Shown here one piece after another: positions 27,129-38,122 of a stretch of 46,252 nucleotides of DNA. Within the stretch, counting starts at the first letter, position 1, and each line of letters opens with the position of its first letter. This stretch comes from an uncultured Erwinia sp. (GTDB lineage: Bacteria; Pseudomonadota; Gammaproteobacteria; Enterobacterales; Enterobacteriaceae), in the NCBI GenBank assembly GCA_945290265.1, contig CALYQW010000025.1:1-46252 (forward strand), in the 5' to 3' direction. Below the pieces are notes generated by a model. The model saw only the letters and a program-made list of their open reading frames with translations. It ran no database searches and had not been told where the DNA came from. Both the position numbers and the translations under genes were made by a program.

Positions 27129-27770
27129 GTGAAAACGGTTCTGATTACGGCTTTTGAGCCTTTTGATGGCGAACGCTGTAACCCCTCCTGGCAGGTGGCA
27201 GAACGCCTGCATCAGCGCACCATAGCCGGGGCTGAAGTGGTGGCGCTGCAGCTGCCCTGCGTATTTGGCGCGTCGCTGGACAAACTGACTGCCGGGCTGG
27301 CAGCTTATCAGCCGTTGCTGACTATTGCGCTGGGCCAGGCAGGCGGTCGCAGCGAGATCAGTCTGGAACGGGTGGCGATCAATATTGACGATGCACGTAT
27401 CCCGGACAATGCCGGGGCTCAGCCGCTGGATTGCCCGATTGTCACTGAGGGGCCGGCGGCGTATTTTTCCACCCTGCCGGTGAAAGCGATAGTGGCGGCG
27501 CTGCACGCGGCGGGCATTCCGGCTGCGGTGTCACACACTGCCGGCACTTACGTCTGCAACCATGTGATGTACGGGCTGCTGCATCAGCTGTGCGACAGTG
27601 CGGCGCGCGGAGGATTTATTCATATTCCCTATTTGCCTGAACAGGCGGTGAATCATCCCGGAGCCGCCAGTATGGTACTGGAAACCATGGTACAGGCGGT
27701 GGAAGTGGCAATTGAAACCGCGCTGACCACAGAGCAGGATCTGCGCCTGGTGGGCGGAGCAACGCATTAA
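27129..27770 (+). CDS. pcp: Pyroglutamyl peptidase I (pyrrolidone-carboxylate peptidase)
   Basis: Cysteine peptidase of family C15 that removes an N-terminal pyroglutamate from peptides. The 213-residue protein has the catalytic triad in family positions: Glu80 (SLERVAIN), Cys143 ([13 protein letters not shown]) and His165 ([11 protein letters not shown]), with the N-terminal [16 protein letters not shown] loop. It starts with GTG, with AGG a few bases upstream, 10 nt after DUF979. The product, free 5-oxoproline, is the substrate of PxpABC encoded just upstream. E. coli K-12 lacks a gene at this place. Confidence 0.95.
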   Translation: MKTVLITAFEPFDGERCNPSWQVAERLHQRTIAGAEVVALQLPCVFGASLDKLTAGLAAYQPLLTIALGQAGGRSEISLERVAINIDDARIPDNAGAQPLDCPIVTEGPAAYFSTLPVKAIVAALHAAGIPAAVSHTAGTYVCNHVMYGLLHQLCDSAARGGFIHIPYLPEQAVNHPGAASMVLETMVQAVEVAIETALTTEQDLRLVGGATH

Positions 27771-27785
27771 GGCGGGAGAGGATAA

Positions 27786-28562
27786 ATGCCTGAAGGACCG
27801 GAAATTCGCCGGGTAGCCGATCGGCTGGCGGCAGCAGCTCAGGGTAAACCACTGACCGGGGTCTGGTTTGCCTGCCCTGAAATGCAGACTTACCAGGGGA
27901 TGCTGGTGGGGGAGCAGATTACCGCGGTTGAAACCCGCGGTAAGGCGATGTTGACGCACTTTTCCAACGGACTGACGCTCTACAGTCATAATCAGCTGTA
28001 TGGCGTCTGGCGCATTGTGGCGACCGGCGAGGAGCTGCAAACCAACCGGGTGCTGCGCGTCCGGCTGGCAACGGCTGACCAAACGCTGCTGCTCTACAGC
28101 GCTTCAGATGTTCAGTTGCTGAATGCTGAGGGGCTGACCAGCCATCCGTTTTTGAGCAAAGCCGGGCCAGATGTGCTGGACAGTCAGCTGGACAGTTCAC
28201 AGGTAAAAGCGCGGCTGCTGTCGGCCTCTTTTCGCCGGCGACAGCTCAGCGCACTGCTGCTCGATCAGGGCTTTCTGGCCGGACTGGGTAATTATCTGCG
28301 GGTGGAGATCCTGTGGCAGGCGGCGCTGGCACCGCAGCATAAGGCGGAAAATCTGAGTGAAGCGCAGCTGGACGCGCTGGCTGAATCCCTGCTGGCGCTG
28401 CCACGGCTTTCATACCGCACCCGGGGTCAGCGGGGAAAACAGGCGTTTCGCTTTAACGTCTTTCACCGTGAAGGCAAAGCCTGTGCTCGCTGCGGCGGTA
28501 ACATCGAAAGGACCACGCTGTCATCACGACCTTTTTACTGGTGCCCACGCTGCCAGCAATAA
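27786..28562 (+). CDS. nei: Endonuclease VIII (Nei)
   Basis: DNA glycosylase/AP lyase that removes oxidised pyrimidines. The protein has 258 residues: Pro2 and Glu3 (MPEGPEIRR) are the catalytic residues after Met removal; a helix-two-turn-helix region [20 protein letters not shown] follows; the C-terminal zinc finger is CARCGG-x13-WCPRC. It is about five residues shorter than E. coli Nei, from a gap in the loop before the finger ([15 protein letters not shown]). It lies 15 nt after pcp, in the same direction, and before the convergent gltA terminator. Confidence 0.96.
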   Translation: MPEGPEIRRVADRLAAAAQGKPLTGVWFACPEMQTYQGMLVGEQITAVETRGKAMLTHFSNGLTLYSHNQLYGVWRIVATGEELQTNRVLRVRLATADQTLLLYSASDVQLLNAEGLTSHPFLSKAGPDVLDSQLDSSQVKARLLSASFRRRQLSALLLDQGFLAGLGNYLRVEILWQAALAPQHKAENLSEAQLDALAESLLALPRLSYRTRGQRGKQAFRFNVFHREGKACARCGGNIERTTLSSRPFYWCPRCQQ

Positions 28563-28575
28563 CCCCGCCCGGTTA

Positions 28576-28606
28576 AACAAAAAAGCCCGCATCAACAATG
28601 CGGGCT
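28576..28606 (-). terminator. Rho-independent terminator of gltA
   Basis: On the minus strand AGCCCGCAT/ATGCGGGCT forms a nine-pair stem with a TGTTG loop, followed by TTTTTTG. It lies 29 bases after the gltA stop. Read on the plus strand it has no T-run, but may still protect the nei mRNA end. Confidence 0.9.
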
Positions 28607-28634
28607 ACCACTATTAAGATTACAACTCAGACGC

Positions 28635-29918
28635 TTACTTATTCACCGCTGAACTAAAATCACGCTGTGCATAACCGGTATACAGCTGACGCGGACGGGC
28701 AATCTTAATTCCGTCATCATGCATCTCTTTCCAGTGCGCGATCCAGCCCACGGTACGCGCCATGGCAAAAATCACGGTAAACATCGACGACGGGATCCCC
28801 ATCGCTTTAAGGATCAGACCGGAGTAGAAATCCACGTTCGGATAAAGTTTACGCTCAATAAAATACGGGTCGTTCAGCGCAATATGCTCCAGCTGCATGG
28901 CCACTTCCAGCAGGTCATCTTTCATGCCCAGCTCATTCAGCACTTCATGACAGGTTTCACGCATTACGGTGGCGCGCGGATCGTAATTTTTATAAACGCG
29001 GTGACCGAAGCCCATCAGGCGGAAAGAGTCATTTTTGTCTTTCGCACGCCGGATAAATTCCGGGATATGGTCAACCGAGCTAATCTCTTCCAGCATCCTC
29101 AGACAGGCTTCGTTAGCTCCGCCGTGCGCCGGTCCCCACAGCGAGGCAATACCGGCAGCAATACAGGCAAACGGGTTAGCGCCGGAAGAACCGGCGGTAC
29201 GCACGGTGGAGGTCGACGCATTCTGTTCATGGTCAGCATGCAGGATCAAAATGCGATCCATAGCGCGTTCCAGCACCGGATTAACCACGTACTCTTCGCA
29301 CGGCGTAGAGAACATCATATTAAGGAAGTTACCGGCGTAAGAGAGATCGTTACGGGGGTAAACAAACGGCTGACCGATGGAATATTTGTAGCACATCGCC
29401 GCCATCGTTGGCATTTTCGACAGCAGGCGGAACGCGGCGATTTCACGGTGACGCTCAATATTGACGTCCATCGCATCGTGATAGAAGGCTGCCAGCGCCC
29501 CGGTCACCCCACACATCACCGCCATTGGATGTGAGTCACGGCGGAAGCCGCGGAACAGATGGTGGATCTGCTCATGCAGCATGGTATGACGGGTGACGGT
29601 GGTTTTGAATTCTTCAAACTCTGCGGCGGTTGGCGCTTCGCCGTTCAGCAGGATATAGCAGACTTCAAGGTAGTTTGAGTGCAGCGCCAGCTGATCGATT
29701 GGGAAGCCGCGGTGCAACAGAATGCCTTCATCACCATCAATAAAGGTGATTTTTGATTCGCAGGAAGCAGTTGATGTAAAGCCAGGATCGAAGGTGAAAT
29801 ACCCTTTAGAACCCAGTGCACGGACATCAATCTCTTCCTGACCCAGCGTGCCCTGCAGCACATCAAGCTCAATGGGAGTTTCGCCGTCAAGGGTCAACGT
29901 TGCTTTCTTATCAACCAT
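28635..29918 (-). CDS. gltA: Citrate synthase
   Basis: First enzyme of the TCA cycle: oxaloacetate plus acetyl-CoA to citrate. The 427 residues match the E. coli type II hexameric, NADH-sensitive enzyme. Active-site segments are [46 protein letters not shown] (catalytic His) and [12 protein letters not shown] (catalytic Asp near 363). An N-terminal extension (about 1-45) is the NADH-binding domain. The ATG has AAGGAGA six bases upstream. It is divergent from sdhCDAB across a 616-bp region, as in E. coli. Confidence 0.98.
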   Translation of the reverse strand: MVDKKATLTLDGETPIELDVLQGTLGQEEIDVRALGSKGYFTFDPGFTSTASCESKITFIDGDEGILLHRGFPIDQLALHSNYLEVCYILLNGEAPTAAEFEEFKTTVTRHTMLHEQIHHLFRGFRRDSHPMAVMCGVTGALAAFYHDAMDVNIERHREIAAFRLLSKMPTMAAMCYKYSIGQPFVYPRNDLSYAGNFLNMMFSTPCEEYVVNPVLERAMDRILILHADHEQNASTSTVRTAGSSGANPFACIAAGIASLWGPAHGGANEACLRMLEEISSVDHIPEFIRRAKDKNDSFRLMGFGHRVYKNYDPRATVMRETCHEVLNELGMKDDLLEVAMQLEHIALNDPYFIERKLYPNVDFYSGLILKAMGIPSSMFTVIFAMARTVGWIAHWKEMHDDGIKIARPRQLYTGYAQRDFSSAVNK

Positions 29919-30262
29919 TTCTAATCTCCTTAGCGCCTGTACAGGGATCTTTTACCACGCGCAAGCGACCCTGACCCAGTCTTACGCCCGGTACAGAAGA
30001 TCATCATCACTGTGGCATCTTGTGTTGCGCAGGGTGCAGAGTGACGGGCACATGGTTGCAGAGATAGCACATTCATGATGGGTATCATGATGGTTAAAGA
30101 TCCGCTCTGAAATGAATTTAGGTTACAGCCAACATGTTAATTGTAGCTAATGTTACATAACTTGAGCCTGGGAGGAAGTGTATCCCCATCAGTTTTGTGC
30201 AGCATATAGCTTTTATTCGTCACCTTGTAACAGGAATGTTGTTATTTAGTCAAATCATATAG

Positions 30263-30280
30263 TTAAATTTGTATTAAATT
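30263..30280. promoter_or_regulatory. Candidate ArcA direct-repeat site
   Basis: Two TTAAATT repeats start exactly 11 bp apart (30263 and 30274). ArcA binds direct repeats of a GTTAATTA-like element with 11-bp spacing, and it represses sdh without oxygen in E. coli. The site lies about 60 bp upstream of the -35 of the sdh promoter. Confidence 0.4.
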
Positions 30281-30340
30281 TTATAATTGAGACTCAGGTC
30301 ACTGTTTAGGGGAATTTTTACCAAAGAGTTTGTAGGGTAA

Positions 30341-30369
30341 TTGTAATAAGTTTGTGAACCACCTATACT
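30341..30369 (+). promoter_or_regulatory. sdhCDAB promoter
   Basis: TTGTAA (30341-30346), a 17-nt spacer and TATACT (30364-30369). It would give a 5' untranslated leader of roughly 160 nt before sdhC, which in E. coli is the target of small RNAs such as RyhB and Spot 42. Confidence 0.75.
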
Positions 30370-30534
30370 TGCGGGCAGGTCTCCGGAGTACCCTGCAGTA
30401 GGAGCCACCCAGCGTTTCATACGCGTCGTTTTGACACTGGATGTTGCAGTTTAGGTGCCTGGCGCAATGCTTTATTTTGTTAACGCTGTCTGACCCGCTT
30501 TCAGGACCGGAGGAAGCAAAATAAGAAAAGCTGT

Positions 30535-30924
30535 GTGGGCAAAACCGTGAAAAAACAAAGACCTGTCAACTTGGATCTCTCTACGATCCGGTTTCCCGTA
30601 ACTGCAATAGCGTCCATTCTCCATCGCGTTTCCGGTGTCATCACCCTGGTGTCAGTAGGCGTTCTGCTTTGGTTACTGGGTCTTTCACTCTCCTCTCCCG
30701 AAGGCTTCCAGCAGGCAACCGCCGTAATGGACAGCTTTATCGCAAAATTCATTATGTGGGGCATACTGACGGCACTGGCGTATCATATCGCTGGCGGTAT
30801 TCGTCATCTGCTGATGGATTTTGGCTGGCTGGGTGAAACGCTGGAAACGGGCAAACTCTCTGCTCAAATTGCTTTTGGAATCACCGTCGTGCTCTCAATT
30901 CTGGCTGGAGTCCTGGTATGGTAA
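30535..30924 (+). CDS. sdhC: Succinate dehydrogenase cytochrome b556 subunit
   Basis: Membrane anchor of complex II; with SdhD it binds haem b and ubiquinone. 129 residues with three membrane helices. Visible are the quinone-site Ser and Arg in [10 protein letters not shown] (about 27-31) and the haem-ligand region [18 protein letters not shown] near residue 84. The GTG at 30535 gives [21 protein letters not shown], the family length, but the purine-rich GGAGGA is about 20 bases away; the GTG at 30547 (VKKQRPV) is a possible alternative. It is the first gene of the sdh-suc operon; its end overlaps the sdhD start by 7 nt. Confidence 0.93.
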   Translation: MGKTVKKQRPVNLDLSTIRFPVTAIASILHRVSGVITLVSVGVLLWLLGLSLSSPEGFQQATAVMDSFIAKFIMWGILTALAYHIAGGIRHLLMDFGWLGETLETGKLSAQIAFGITVVLSILAGVLVW

Positions 30925-31265
30925 GCAACGCGTCTGCACTGGGTCGTAACGGAATTCATGACTGGCTGTTGCTTCGCGCTGCCGCTCTGGTTATGACTCT
31001 TTATATTCTGTATATCATTGGCTTTTTAGTGATGTCAGGCCCCCTGACTTACGACATCTGGCGGGGTTTCTTCGCCTCTCCCTTTACCAAAATCTTCACT
31101 TCCCTGGCGCTGTTATCGGTTCTGATACACGGCTGGATTGGGATGTGGCAGGTATTAACCGATTACGTTAAGCCCATTGCCATGCGTCTGTTGCTGCAGC
31201 TGGTGATTGTCGTCGCGTTACTGGTATATGCAATTTATGGAACTGTCGTAGTGTGGGGTGCGTAA
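30918..31265 (+). CDS. sdhD: Succinate dehydrogenase membrane anchor subunit
   Basis: The second hydrophobic subunit of complex II, 115 residues, three membrane helices. The haem-ligand His lies in [18 protein letters not shown] near residue 71, with the Asp-Tyr pair of the quinone site near 82-83. The ATG overlaps the sdhC end by 7 nt and the stop lies 2 nt before sdhA, so all are tightly coupled. Confidence 0.96.
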   Translation: MVSNASALGRNGIHDWLLLRAAALVMTLYILYIIGFLVMSGPLTYDIWRGFFASPFTKIFTSLALLSVLIHGWIGMWQVLTDYVKPIAMRLLLQLVIVVALLVYAIYGTVVVWGA

Positions 31266-31267
31266 CA

Positions 31268-33034
31268 ATGAAATTACCAGTCAGAGAATTCGATGCCGTG
31301 GTAATCGGCGCAGGCGGTGCCGGTATGCGCGCTGCCTTACAAATTTCTCAGTCAGGTCAGAGCTGCGCTCTGCTGTCTAAAGTTTTTCCAACCCGTTCTC
31401 ACACCGTCTCTGCGCAGGGCGGTATTACCGTCGCGCTGGGTAACACCCACGACGATAACTGGGAATGGCACATGTATGACACTGTCAAAGGTTCCGACTA
31501 CATCGGTGACCAGGACGCGATTGAATATATGTGTAAAACCGGCCCGGAAGCGGTGCTGGAACTGGAACATATGGGACTGCCGTTCTCGCGTCTCGATAAT
31601 GGCCGCATTTATCAGCGTCCGTTTGGTGGCCAGTCGAAAAATTTCGGTGGCGAGCAGGCGGCGCGTACCGCTGCTGCCGCTGACCGTACCGGCCATGCGC
31701 TGCTGCACACCCTGTATCAGCAGAACCTGAAAAACAAAACCACTATCTTCTCCGAATGGTATGCCCTTGATTTGGTGAAAAACGCCGACGGTGCGGTGGT
31801 GGGTTGTACCGCACTGAATATTGAAGATGGTGAAGTGGTGTACTTTAAAGCGCGGGCAACCGTGCTGGCCACCGGCGGAGCCGGACGTATCTTTCAGTCC
31901 ACTACCAACGCCCACATTAATACCGGTGACGGCGTGGGCATGGCTCTGCGTGCCGGCGTACCGGTGCAGGATATGGAAATGTGGCAGTTCCACCCGACCG
32001 GGATTGCCGGCGCTGGGGTACTGGTGACCGAAGGTTGCCGTGGTGAAGGCGGTTATCTGCTGAATACTCACGGGGAACGCTTTATGGAGCGCTACGCACC
32101 GAACGCCAAAGATCTGGCGGGGCGTGATGTAGTTGCCCGTTCAATTATGATTGAGATCCGCGAAGGGCGCGGTTGCGATGGTCCGTGGGGCCCGCACGTG
32201 AAGCTGAAACTGGATCACCTCGGTAAAGAAGTGCTTGAAGCGCGTCTGCCAGGCATTCTGGAGCTGTCACGCACCTTTGCTCACGTCGACCCGGTCAAAG
32301 AGCCAATCCCGGTTATCCCAACCTGCCACTATATGATGGGCGGTATTCCCACCAAAGTAACCGGTCAGGCGCTGACAGTGAACGAGCAGGGCGAAGATGT
32401 GGTAGTGCCAGGTCTGTTTGCGGTGGGCGAGATTGCCTGCGTATCGGTACACGGCGCTAACCGCCTGGGCGGCAACTCGCTGCTGGATCTGGTGGTATTC
32501 GGTCGTTCAGCCGGTCTGCACTTGCAGGAATCGATTCAGGAGCAGGGCGAACTGCTGGAGGCGACCGAGGAAGAAGTTGAGGCTTCACTGGCGCGTCTCA
32601 ACCGCTGGAACAATAATGTGGAAGGCGAAGATCCGGCTGAACTGCGCAAAGCGCTGCAGGCCTGTATGCAGCATAACTTCTCGGTATTCCGTGAAGGGGA
32701 TGCGATGGCAAAAGGGCTGAAAGAGCTGAAAGTCCTGCGTGAGCGTCTGAAAAATGCCCGTCTGGATGATCGTTCCAGCGACTTTAATACCCAGCGTATT
32801 GAATGTCTGGAACTGGATAACCTGATGGAAACCGCGTATGCCACGGCGGTTGCGGCTAACTACCGTACCGAAAGCCGCGGTGCGCACAGCCGCTTTGACC
32901 ATCCTGATCGTGACGATACAAACTGGCTCTGCCATACCCTGTATCTGCCGCAAAGTGAAAGCATGACGCGCCGTGAGGTGAACATGCAACCTAAACTGCG
33001 TCCGGCCTTCCCACCGAAAGCGCGTACCTACTAG
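31268..33034 (+). CDS. sdhA: Succinate dehydrogenase flavoprotein subunit
   Basis: Catalytic subunit of complex II that oxidises succinate to fumarate. 588 residues, the E. coli length. The FAD-binding [14 protein letters not shown] is at residues 11-24 and the covalent FAD-His is His45 in [10 protein letters not shown]. Substrate residues are in [21 protein letters not shown] and the HYMMGGIPT segment. I chose the ATG at 31268 ([11 protein letters not shown]) over an upstream in-frame start inside sdhD, because it matches the family. Confidence 0.98.
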   Translation: MKLPVREFDAVVIGAGGAGMRAALQISQSGQSCALLSKVFPTRSHTVSAQGGITVALGNTHDDNWEWHMYDTVKGSDYIGDQDAIEYMCKTGPEAVLELEHMGLPFSRLDNGRIYQRPFGGQSKNFGGEQAARTAAAADRTGHALLHTLYQQNLKNKTTIFSEWYALDLVKNADGAVVGCTALNIEDGEVVYFKARATVLATGGAGRIFQSTTNAHINTGDGVGMALRAGVPVQDMEMWQFHPTGIAGAGVLVTEGCRGEGGYLLNTHGERFMERYAPNAKDLAGRDVVARSIMIEIREGRGCDGPWGPHVKLKLDHLGKEVLEARLPGILELSRTFAHVDPVKEPIPVIPTCHYMMGGIPTKVTGQALTVNEQGEDVVVPGLFAVGEIACVSVHGANRLGGNSLLDLVVFGRSAGLHLQESIQEQGELLEATEEEVEASLARLNRWNNNVEGEDPAELRKALQACMQHNFSVFREGDAMAKGLKELKVLRERLKNARLDDRSSDFNTQRIECLELDNLMETAYATAVAANYRTESRGAHSRFDHPDRDDTNWLCHTLYLPQSESMTRREVNMQPKLRPAFPPKARTY

Positions 33035-33049
33035 TTGCGGAGATCAATC

Positions 33050-33766
33050 ATGAAACTTGAATTTTCTGTCTATCGTTACAACCCGGACGTTGATAACGCG
33101 CCGCACATGCAGGATTACCAGCTGGAAGCCGAAGACGGGCGTGACATGATGCTGCTGGATGCATTAATTCGTCTGAAAGAGCAGGATCCTACTCTGGCTT
33201 TCCGCCGTTCATGCCGTGAAGGGGTGTGCGGTTCGGATGGCATCAATATGAACGGCAAAAATGGCCTCGCCTGCATTACGCCGATTTCTGCGCTGGGTAA
33301 CGGAAAACAAAAAATTGTTATCCGCCCGCTGCCGGGACTACCGGTAATCCGCGATCTGGTCGTGGATATGAGCCAGTTCTATACCCAGTATGAAAAAATT
33401 AAGCCTTTTCTGCAGAACAATGATCCTAAGCCGCCGGCACGGGAAAACCTGCAGACGCCCGATCAGCGTGAAAAGCTGGACGGTCTGTATGAATGTATCC
33501 TGTGTGCCTGCTGTTCGACCTCCTGTCCGTCATTCTGGTGGAATCCGGATAAATTTATCGGACCGGCGGGGCTGCTGGCGGCCTATCGCTTCCTGATTGA
33601 CAGCCGTGACACCGAAACCAATGCGCGTCTGGACAATCTGAATGATGCTTTCAGCGTATTCCGCTGTCACAGCATCATGAACTGCGTCAGTGTTTGTCCA
33701 AAAGGGTTGAATCCAACCCGCGCCATTGGTCATATTAAGTCGATGTTGTTGCAACGCGGCGCATAA
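33050..33766 (+). CDS. sdhB: Succinate dehydrogenase iron-sulphur subunit
   Basis: Carries electrons from FAD to ubiquinone through three clusters. 238 residues. [2Fe-2S] ligands are Cys55, Cys60, Asp63 and Cys75 (SCREGVCGSDGINMNGKNGLAC). The [4Fe-4S] and [3Fe-4S] ligands are in CILCACCSTSCPSFWW and CHSIMNCVSVCPKG. The ATG at 33050 has GGAG upstream. A 227-bp, hairpin-rich spacer with no gene separates it from sucA. Confidence 0.98.
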   Translation: MKLEFSVYRYNPDVDNAPHMQDYQLEAEDGRDMMLLDALIRLKEQDPTLAFRRSCREGVCGSDGINMNGKNGLACITPISALGNGKQKIVIRPLPGLPVIRDLVVDMSQFYTQYEKIKPFLQNNDPKPPARENLQTPDQREKLDGLYECILCACCSTSCPSFWWNPDKFIGPAGLLAAYRFLIDSRDTETNARLDNLNDAFSVFRCHSIMNCVSVCPKGLNPTRAIGHIKSMLLQRGA

Positions 33767-33993
33767 GCCCTGACAGCGGGAGCCCCTGGTTCCCGCTGTA
33801 TTAACAGGACACCTTTGCAAGGTGCCTGGACGCGGAAAGCACCCGCAGACAGTTTGCAAAGGTTCCCTTACGGGCCGTTCGCTCGTATCGAAGAACCGTA
33901 TCACGGTACGCCGCTAAGGCGGCGCGGAATCTGAAAAGGTTCCATTAAACAAAAACGGCGAAAGAAAAAGCACAACATGCTTAAGGGATCACA
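33767..33993. repeat. Structured sdhB-sucA spacer
   Basis: This non-coding spacer holds several inverted repeats: ACAGCGGGA/TCCCGCTGT (33773-33799, nine pairs), CAGG-a-CACCTT/AAGGTG-CCTG (33805-33828) and GCCGC/GCGGC around TAAG (near 33911-33925). The sequence AAGGTTCC occurs twice. None has a T-run, so they are not normal terminators; they may set the sdh:suc mRNA ratio by processing or attenuation. A sucA promoter may also lie here, but none was clear. Confidence 0.6.
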
Positions 33994-36801
33994 ATGCAGA
34001 ACAGCGCGATGAAACCCTGGCTGGACTCCACCTGGCTGGCCGGCGCGAACCAGTCCTACATAGAACAGCTCTATGAGGACTTCTTAACCGATCCTGACTC
34101 TGTCGATGCCGCATGGAAAACTCTTTTCCAGCAGCTTCCTGGCACCGGGGTTAAACCTGAGCAGTTACACTCTACCACCCGCGAGTATTTCCGCCGCCTG
34201 GCGAAAGATACCACGCGTTACACTGCTTCTGTCAGCGATCCGGATACCAATGCGAAACAGGTTAAGGTCTTGCAACTGATCAACGCCTTTCGTTTTCGCG
34301 GACATCAGCAGGCCAGGCTCGATCCCCTGGGATTATGGCAGCAGGAAGCGGTCGCTGAGCTCGACCCTGCTTACCACGGCCTGAATGCAGAGGATTTAGA
34401 CGAAAGCTTTAATGTGGGCTCCTTTGCCGCTGGCAAAGACACCATGAAGTTGTCCGATCTCTACGCCGCATTAAAGCAGACCTACTGTGGTTCTATTGGT
34501 GCGGAGTATATGCATATCACTAACACCGAAGAAAAACGCTGGATCCAACAGCGTCTGGAATCGGTGACAGGGCTGGCATCCTTCTCCGAAAAAGAGAAAA
34601 AAGGGTTTCTGCGTCAGCTGACAGCAGCCGAAGGTCTGGAACGTTACCTGGGCGCAAAGTTCCCGGGAGCGAAACGTTTCTCTCTCGAAGGCGGTGACGC
34701 GCTGGTGCCAATGCTGAATGAGATGATCCATCACGCCGGTAAAAGTGGTACCCGTGAAGTGGTGCTGGGTATGGCGCACCGTGGACGTCTGAATGTGCTG
34801 ATTAACGTGCTGGGTAAAAAACCTCAGGATTTGTTCGATGAGTTTGCCGGCAAACACAAAGAACATCTGGGTACTGGTGATGTTAAATACCACATGGGCT
34901 TTTCTTCCGATGTGGAAACTGAGGGCGGTCTGGTGCATCTGGCGCTGGCGTTTAACCCGTCGCATCTGGAAATTGTCAGCCCGGTAGTGATGGGTTCGGT
35001 GCGTGCGCGCCTGGATCGTCTGGATCAACCAGGCAGCAATCAGGTACTGCCGATCACCATTCATGGTGACGCCGCTGTCACCGGGCAGGGCGTAGTGCAG
35101 GAAACCCTGAACATGTCGCTGGCGCGCGGTTATGAAGTCGGCGGTACGGTGCGTATCGTGATCAACAACCAAATCGGCTTTACCACCTCTAATCCGAAAG
35201 ATGCACGTTCAACCGAGTACTGTACTGACATCGGTAAAATGGTGCAGGCACCGATTTTCCATGTCAACGCGGACGATCCGGAAGCCGTAGCCTTTGTTAC
35301 CCGCTTAGCGCTCGATTTTCGTAACACCTTTAAACGTGATGTGTTTATTGATCTGGTGTGCTACCGCCGTCATGGCCATAACGAAGCCGATGAGCCAAGT
35401 GCCACCCAGCCGGTGATGTACCAGAAAATCAAAAAACACCCAACGCCACGTAAAATCTATGCCGACAAGCTGGAAACCTCCGGAATTGCCAGCCTGGAAG
35501 ATGCTACGGAAATGGTCAATCTTTACCGTGATGCGCTGGATGCCGGAGAATGTGTGGTGCCGGAATGGCGCCCGATGAGTCTGCACAGTTTTACCTGGTC
35601 CCCTTACCTGAACCATGAGTGGGATGAAAGCTATCCAAACGCGGTGAAAAAGGAGCGTTTGCAGGATCTGGCAAAACGCATCAGCACGGTACCGGAAGCG
35701 GTAGAGATGCAATCGCGAGTGGCAAAAATCTATCATGACCGTGCGGAAATGGCTGCCGGAAATCGCCCGTTTGACTGGGGTGGCGCGGAAAACCTGGCTT
35801 ACGCCACGCTGGTAGATGAAGGCATAACCTGCCGTCTGTCTGGTGAAGATATGGGACGCGGTACCTTCTTCCACCGTCATGCGGTGATCCATAACCAGGC
35901 CAACGGCTCAACCTATATTCCGCTGCAGCACGTACACAACGGCCAGGGCACGTTTAAAGTCTGGGATTCTGTCCTGTCGGAAGAAGCGGTACTGGCCTTT
36001 GAATATGGCTACGCCACAGCAGAGCCGCGTACCCTGACCATTTGGGAAGCGCAGTTTGGTGATTTCGCCAACGGTGCCCAGGTGGTTATCGACCAGTTTA
36101 TCAGCTCAGGTGAGCAAAAATGGGGTCGCATGTGTGGTCTGGTGATGCTGCTGCCGCACGGATATGAAGGCCAGGGCCCGGAACACTCTTCCGCGCGTCT
36201 GGAGCGTTATCTGCAGCTGTGTGCTGAGCAAAATATGCAGGTATGCGTTCCCTCTACCCCGGCACAGGTCTACCATATGCTGCGTCGTCAGGCGCTGCGC
36301 GGTATGCGTCGTCCGCTGGTGGTGATGTCACCGAAGTCACTGCTGCGTCATCCGCTGGCGATATCTTCCCTTGACGATCTGGCATCGGGCACCTTCCAAC
36401 CCGCCATTGGCGAGATTGACGACTTTGATCCTAAAGGCGTTAAGCGCGTGGTGCTGTGCTCCGGTAAGGTGTACTACGATCTGCTGGAAAAACGCCGTAA
36501 AAACGAACAAACCAATGTGGCTATCGTGCGTATCGAACAGCTTTATCCGTTCCCGCACCATGCCCTGCAGGATGCATTGCTGCCGTATTCCCATGTTCAG
36601 GACTTCGTCTGGTGTCAGGAAGAGCCGCTTAACCAGGGCGCATGGTACTGCAGTCAGCATCATTTCCGTGAAGCCGTACCTGCCGGGGCTTCATTACGTT
36701 ATGCCGGTCGTCCTGCTTCGGCTTCGCCGGCAGTTGGCTATATGTCCGTTCACCAGACGCAACAGCAAGATCTGGTAAATGACGCGCTGAACGTTGAATA
36801 A
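33994..36801 (+). CDS. sucA: 2-oxoglutarate dehydrogenase E1 component
   Basis: Thiamine-diphosphate enzyme that decarboxylates 2-oxoglutarate and passes the succinyl group to SucB. The 935-residue protein (E. coli 933) begins with the E2-binding region ([29 protein letters not shown]). It has the ThDP/Mg motif [18 protein letters not shown] through [16 protein letters not shown] and the His-containing [17 protein letters not shown]. The C-terminal half holds the transketolase-like domain ([17 protein letters not shown]). It is the first suc gene, downstream of sdhB in the same operon. Confidence 0.98.
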   Translation: MQNSAMKPWLDSTWLAGANQSYIEQLYEDFLTDPDSVDAAWKTLFQQLPGTGVKPEQLHSTTREYFRRLAKDTTRYTASVSDPDTNAKQVKVLQLINAFRFRGHQQARLDPLGLWQQEAVAELDPAYHGLNAEDLDESFNVGSFAAGKDTMKLSDLYAALKQTYCGSIGAEYMHITNTEEKRWIQQRLESVTGLASFSEKEKKGFLRQLTAAEGLERYLGAKFPGAKRFSLEGGDALVPMLNEMIHHAGKSGTREVVLGMAHRGRLNVLINVLGKKPQDLFDEFAGKHKEHLGTGDVKYHMGFSSDVETEGGLVHLALAFNPSHLEIVSPVVMGSVRARLDRLDQPGSNQVLPITIHGDAAVTGQGVVQETLNMSLARGYEVGGTVRIVINNQIGFTTSNPKDARSTEYCTDIGKMVQAPIFHVNADDPEAVAFVTRLALDFRNTFKRDVFIDLVCYRRHGHNEADEPSATQPVMYQKIKKHPTPRKIYADKLETSGIASLEDATEMVNLYRDALDAGECVVPEWRPMSLHSFTWSPYLNHEWDESYPNAVKKERLQDLAKRISTVPEAVEMQSRVAKIYHDRAEMAAGNRPFDWGGAENLAYATLVDEGITCRLSGEDMGRGTFFHRHAVIHNQANGSTYIPLQHVHNGQGTFKVWDSVLSEEAVLAFEYGYATAEPRTLTIWEAQFGDFANGAQVVIDQFISSGEQKWGRMCGLVMLLPHGYEGQGPEHSSARLERYLQLCAEQNMQVCVPSTPAQVYHMLRRQALRGMRRPLVVMSPKSLLRHPLAISSLDDLASGTFQPAIGEIDDFDPKGVKRVVLCSGKVYYDLLEKRRKNEQTNVAIVRIEQLYPFPHHALQDALLPYSHVQDFVWCQEEPLNQGAWYCSQHHFREAVPAGASLRYAGRPASASPAVGYMSVHQTQQQDLVNDALNVE

Positions 36802-36817
36802 TCAAAGGATATTAAGA

Positions 36818-38020
36818 ATGAGTAGCGTAGAGATCCATGTTCCTGACCTGCCTGAATCCGTTGCTGATGCCACTGTGGCTACCTGGCATAAAAAACCGGG
36901 CGACAGTGTTCAGCGTGATGAAGTCCTGGTAGAGATTGAAACGGACAAAGTTATCCTCGAAGTTCCGGCCTCTGCCGATGGCGTACTGGAAGCTATCCTT
37001 GAAGACGAAGGGGCAACCGTCACTTCGCGTCAGGTGCTGGGTCGCCTGAAAGAGGGTAACAGTGCAGGCAAAGAAATGTCTGCCAAAGCGGAAGCCAAAG
37101 AATCTACCCCGGCGCAGCGTCAGAACGCGTCGCTGGATGAAGAAAGCAACGATGCCCTCAGCCCGGCGATCCGTCGTCTCATTGCTGAGCATAACCTCGA
37201 TCCGGCTACCATCAGCGGCAGTGGTGTTGGCGGACGTATTACCCGTGAAGATGTGGAAAAACATCTGGCGAAAGCCCCGGCAAAACAGCCAGCGGCAGAA
37301 GCGGCTCCGGCGGTGGGTAACCGGACTGAAAAACGCGTACCTATGACCCGTCTGCGTAAGCGCGTGGCTGAGCGTCTGCTGGAAGCGAAAAACAGCACCG
37401 CAATGCTGACCACGTTTAACGAAGTGAATATGCAGCCAATTATGGCGATGCGTAAGCAGTACGGCGAAGCGTTTGAGAAACGTCACGGCGTGCGTCTGGG
37501 CTTCATGTCCTTCTATATTAAAGCGGTAGTGGAAGCGCTGAAGCGTTATCCGGAAGTAAACGCTTCCATTGATGGCGATGACGTGGTGTACCACAACTAC
37601 TTCGATATCAGTATTGCGGTTTCCACTCCGCGCGGTCTGGTTACCCCGGTACTGAAAGATGCGGATGCCCTGAGCATGGCAGATATCGAGAAGAAAATTA
37701 AAGAGCTGGCGATCAAAGGTCGCGACGGCAAACTGACCGTTGATGAACTGACCGGCGGTAACTTCACCATCACTAACGGTGGTGTCTTCGGCTCGCTGAT
37801 GTCTACCCCGATTATCAACCCACCGCAGAGTGCCATCCTCGGCATGCATGCGATCAAAGATCGCCCGATGGCGGTCAATGGTCAGGTGGTGATCCTGCCA
37901 ATGATGTACCTGGCACTGTCATACGATCACCGTCTGATTGATGGACGCGAATCTGTGGGCTATCTGGTAGCCATTAAAGAAATGCTGGAAGATCCGGCAC
38001 GTCTGCTGCTGGACGTTTGA
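36818..38020 (+). CDS. sucB: 2-oxoglutarate dehydrogenase E2 (dihydrolipoyl succinyltransferase)
   Basis: Core of the 2-oxoglutarate dehydrogenase complex; transfers succinyl from lipoyl to CoA. 400 residues: a single lipoyl domain (2-77) with lipoyl-Lys44 in [13 protein letters not shown], a linker rich in Ala/Lys, a peripheral subunit-binding domain (about 110-150, [20 protein letters not shown]), and the catalytic domain ending with [17 protein letters not shown], which holds the catalytic His and Asp. I chose the ATG at 36818 with AAGGAT eight bases upstream; an in-frame TTG earlier overlaps sucA and is not needed. Confidence 0.98.
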   Translation: MSSVEIHVPDLPESVADATVATWHKKPGDSVQRDEVLVEIETDKVILEVPASADGVLEAILEDEGATVTSRQVLGRLKEGNSAGKEMSAKAEAKESTPAQRQNASLDEESNDALSPAIRRLIAEHNLDPATISGSGVGGRITREDVEKHLAKAPAKQPAAEAAPAVGNRTEKRVPMTRLRKRVAERLLEAKNSTAMLTTFNEVNMQPIMAMRKQYGEAFEKRHGVRLGFMSFYIKAVVEALKRYPEVNASIDGDDVVYHNYFDISIAVSTPRGLVTPVLKDADALSMADIEKKIKELAIKGRDGKLTVDELTGGNFTITNGGVFGSLMSTPIINPPQSAILGMHAIKDRPMAVNGQVVILPMMYLALSYDHRLIDGRESVGYLVAIKEMLEDPARLLLDV

Positions 38021-38122
38021 GTTCACGCTTTACTCTCCGGGTGCGGCATCATATGGATGCCGCATTCACTGTGAATGGCCGTTAATGGCCGAGTCTTTTC
38101 CGACCTGAATGGATGGAACATC

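Larger units (their letters stand above)
29919..30534. other. gltA-sdhC divergent control region
   Basis: A 616-bp non-coding stretch carrying the promoters of both TCA transcription units. Seen in it are a perfect inverted repeat TCATGAT/ATCATGA (30073-30090) on the gltA side, three GTTA repeats between 30122 and 30156, an 11-bp-spaced TTAAATT direct repeat, and the sdh promoter. No small gene is supported. Confidence 0.6.

Noticed and set aside
36812-37849. 345-codon frame antisense to sucB
   Set aside because: It is complementary to the conserved sucB gene and its length reflects codon bias on the sense strand.
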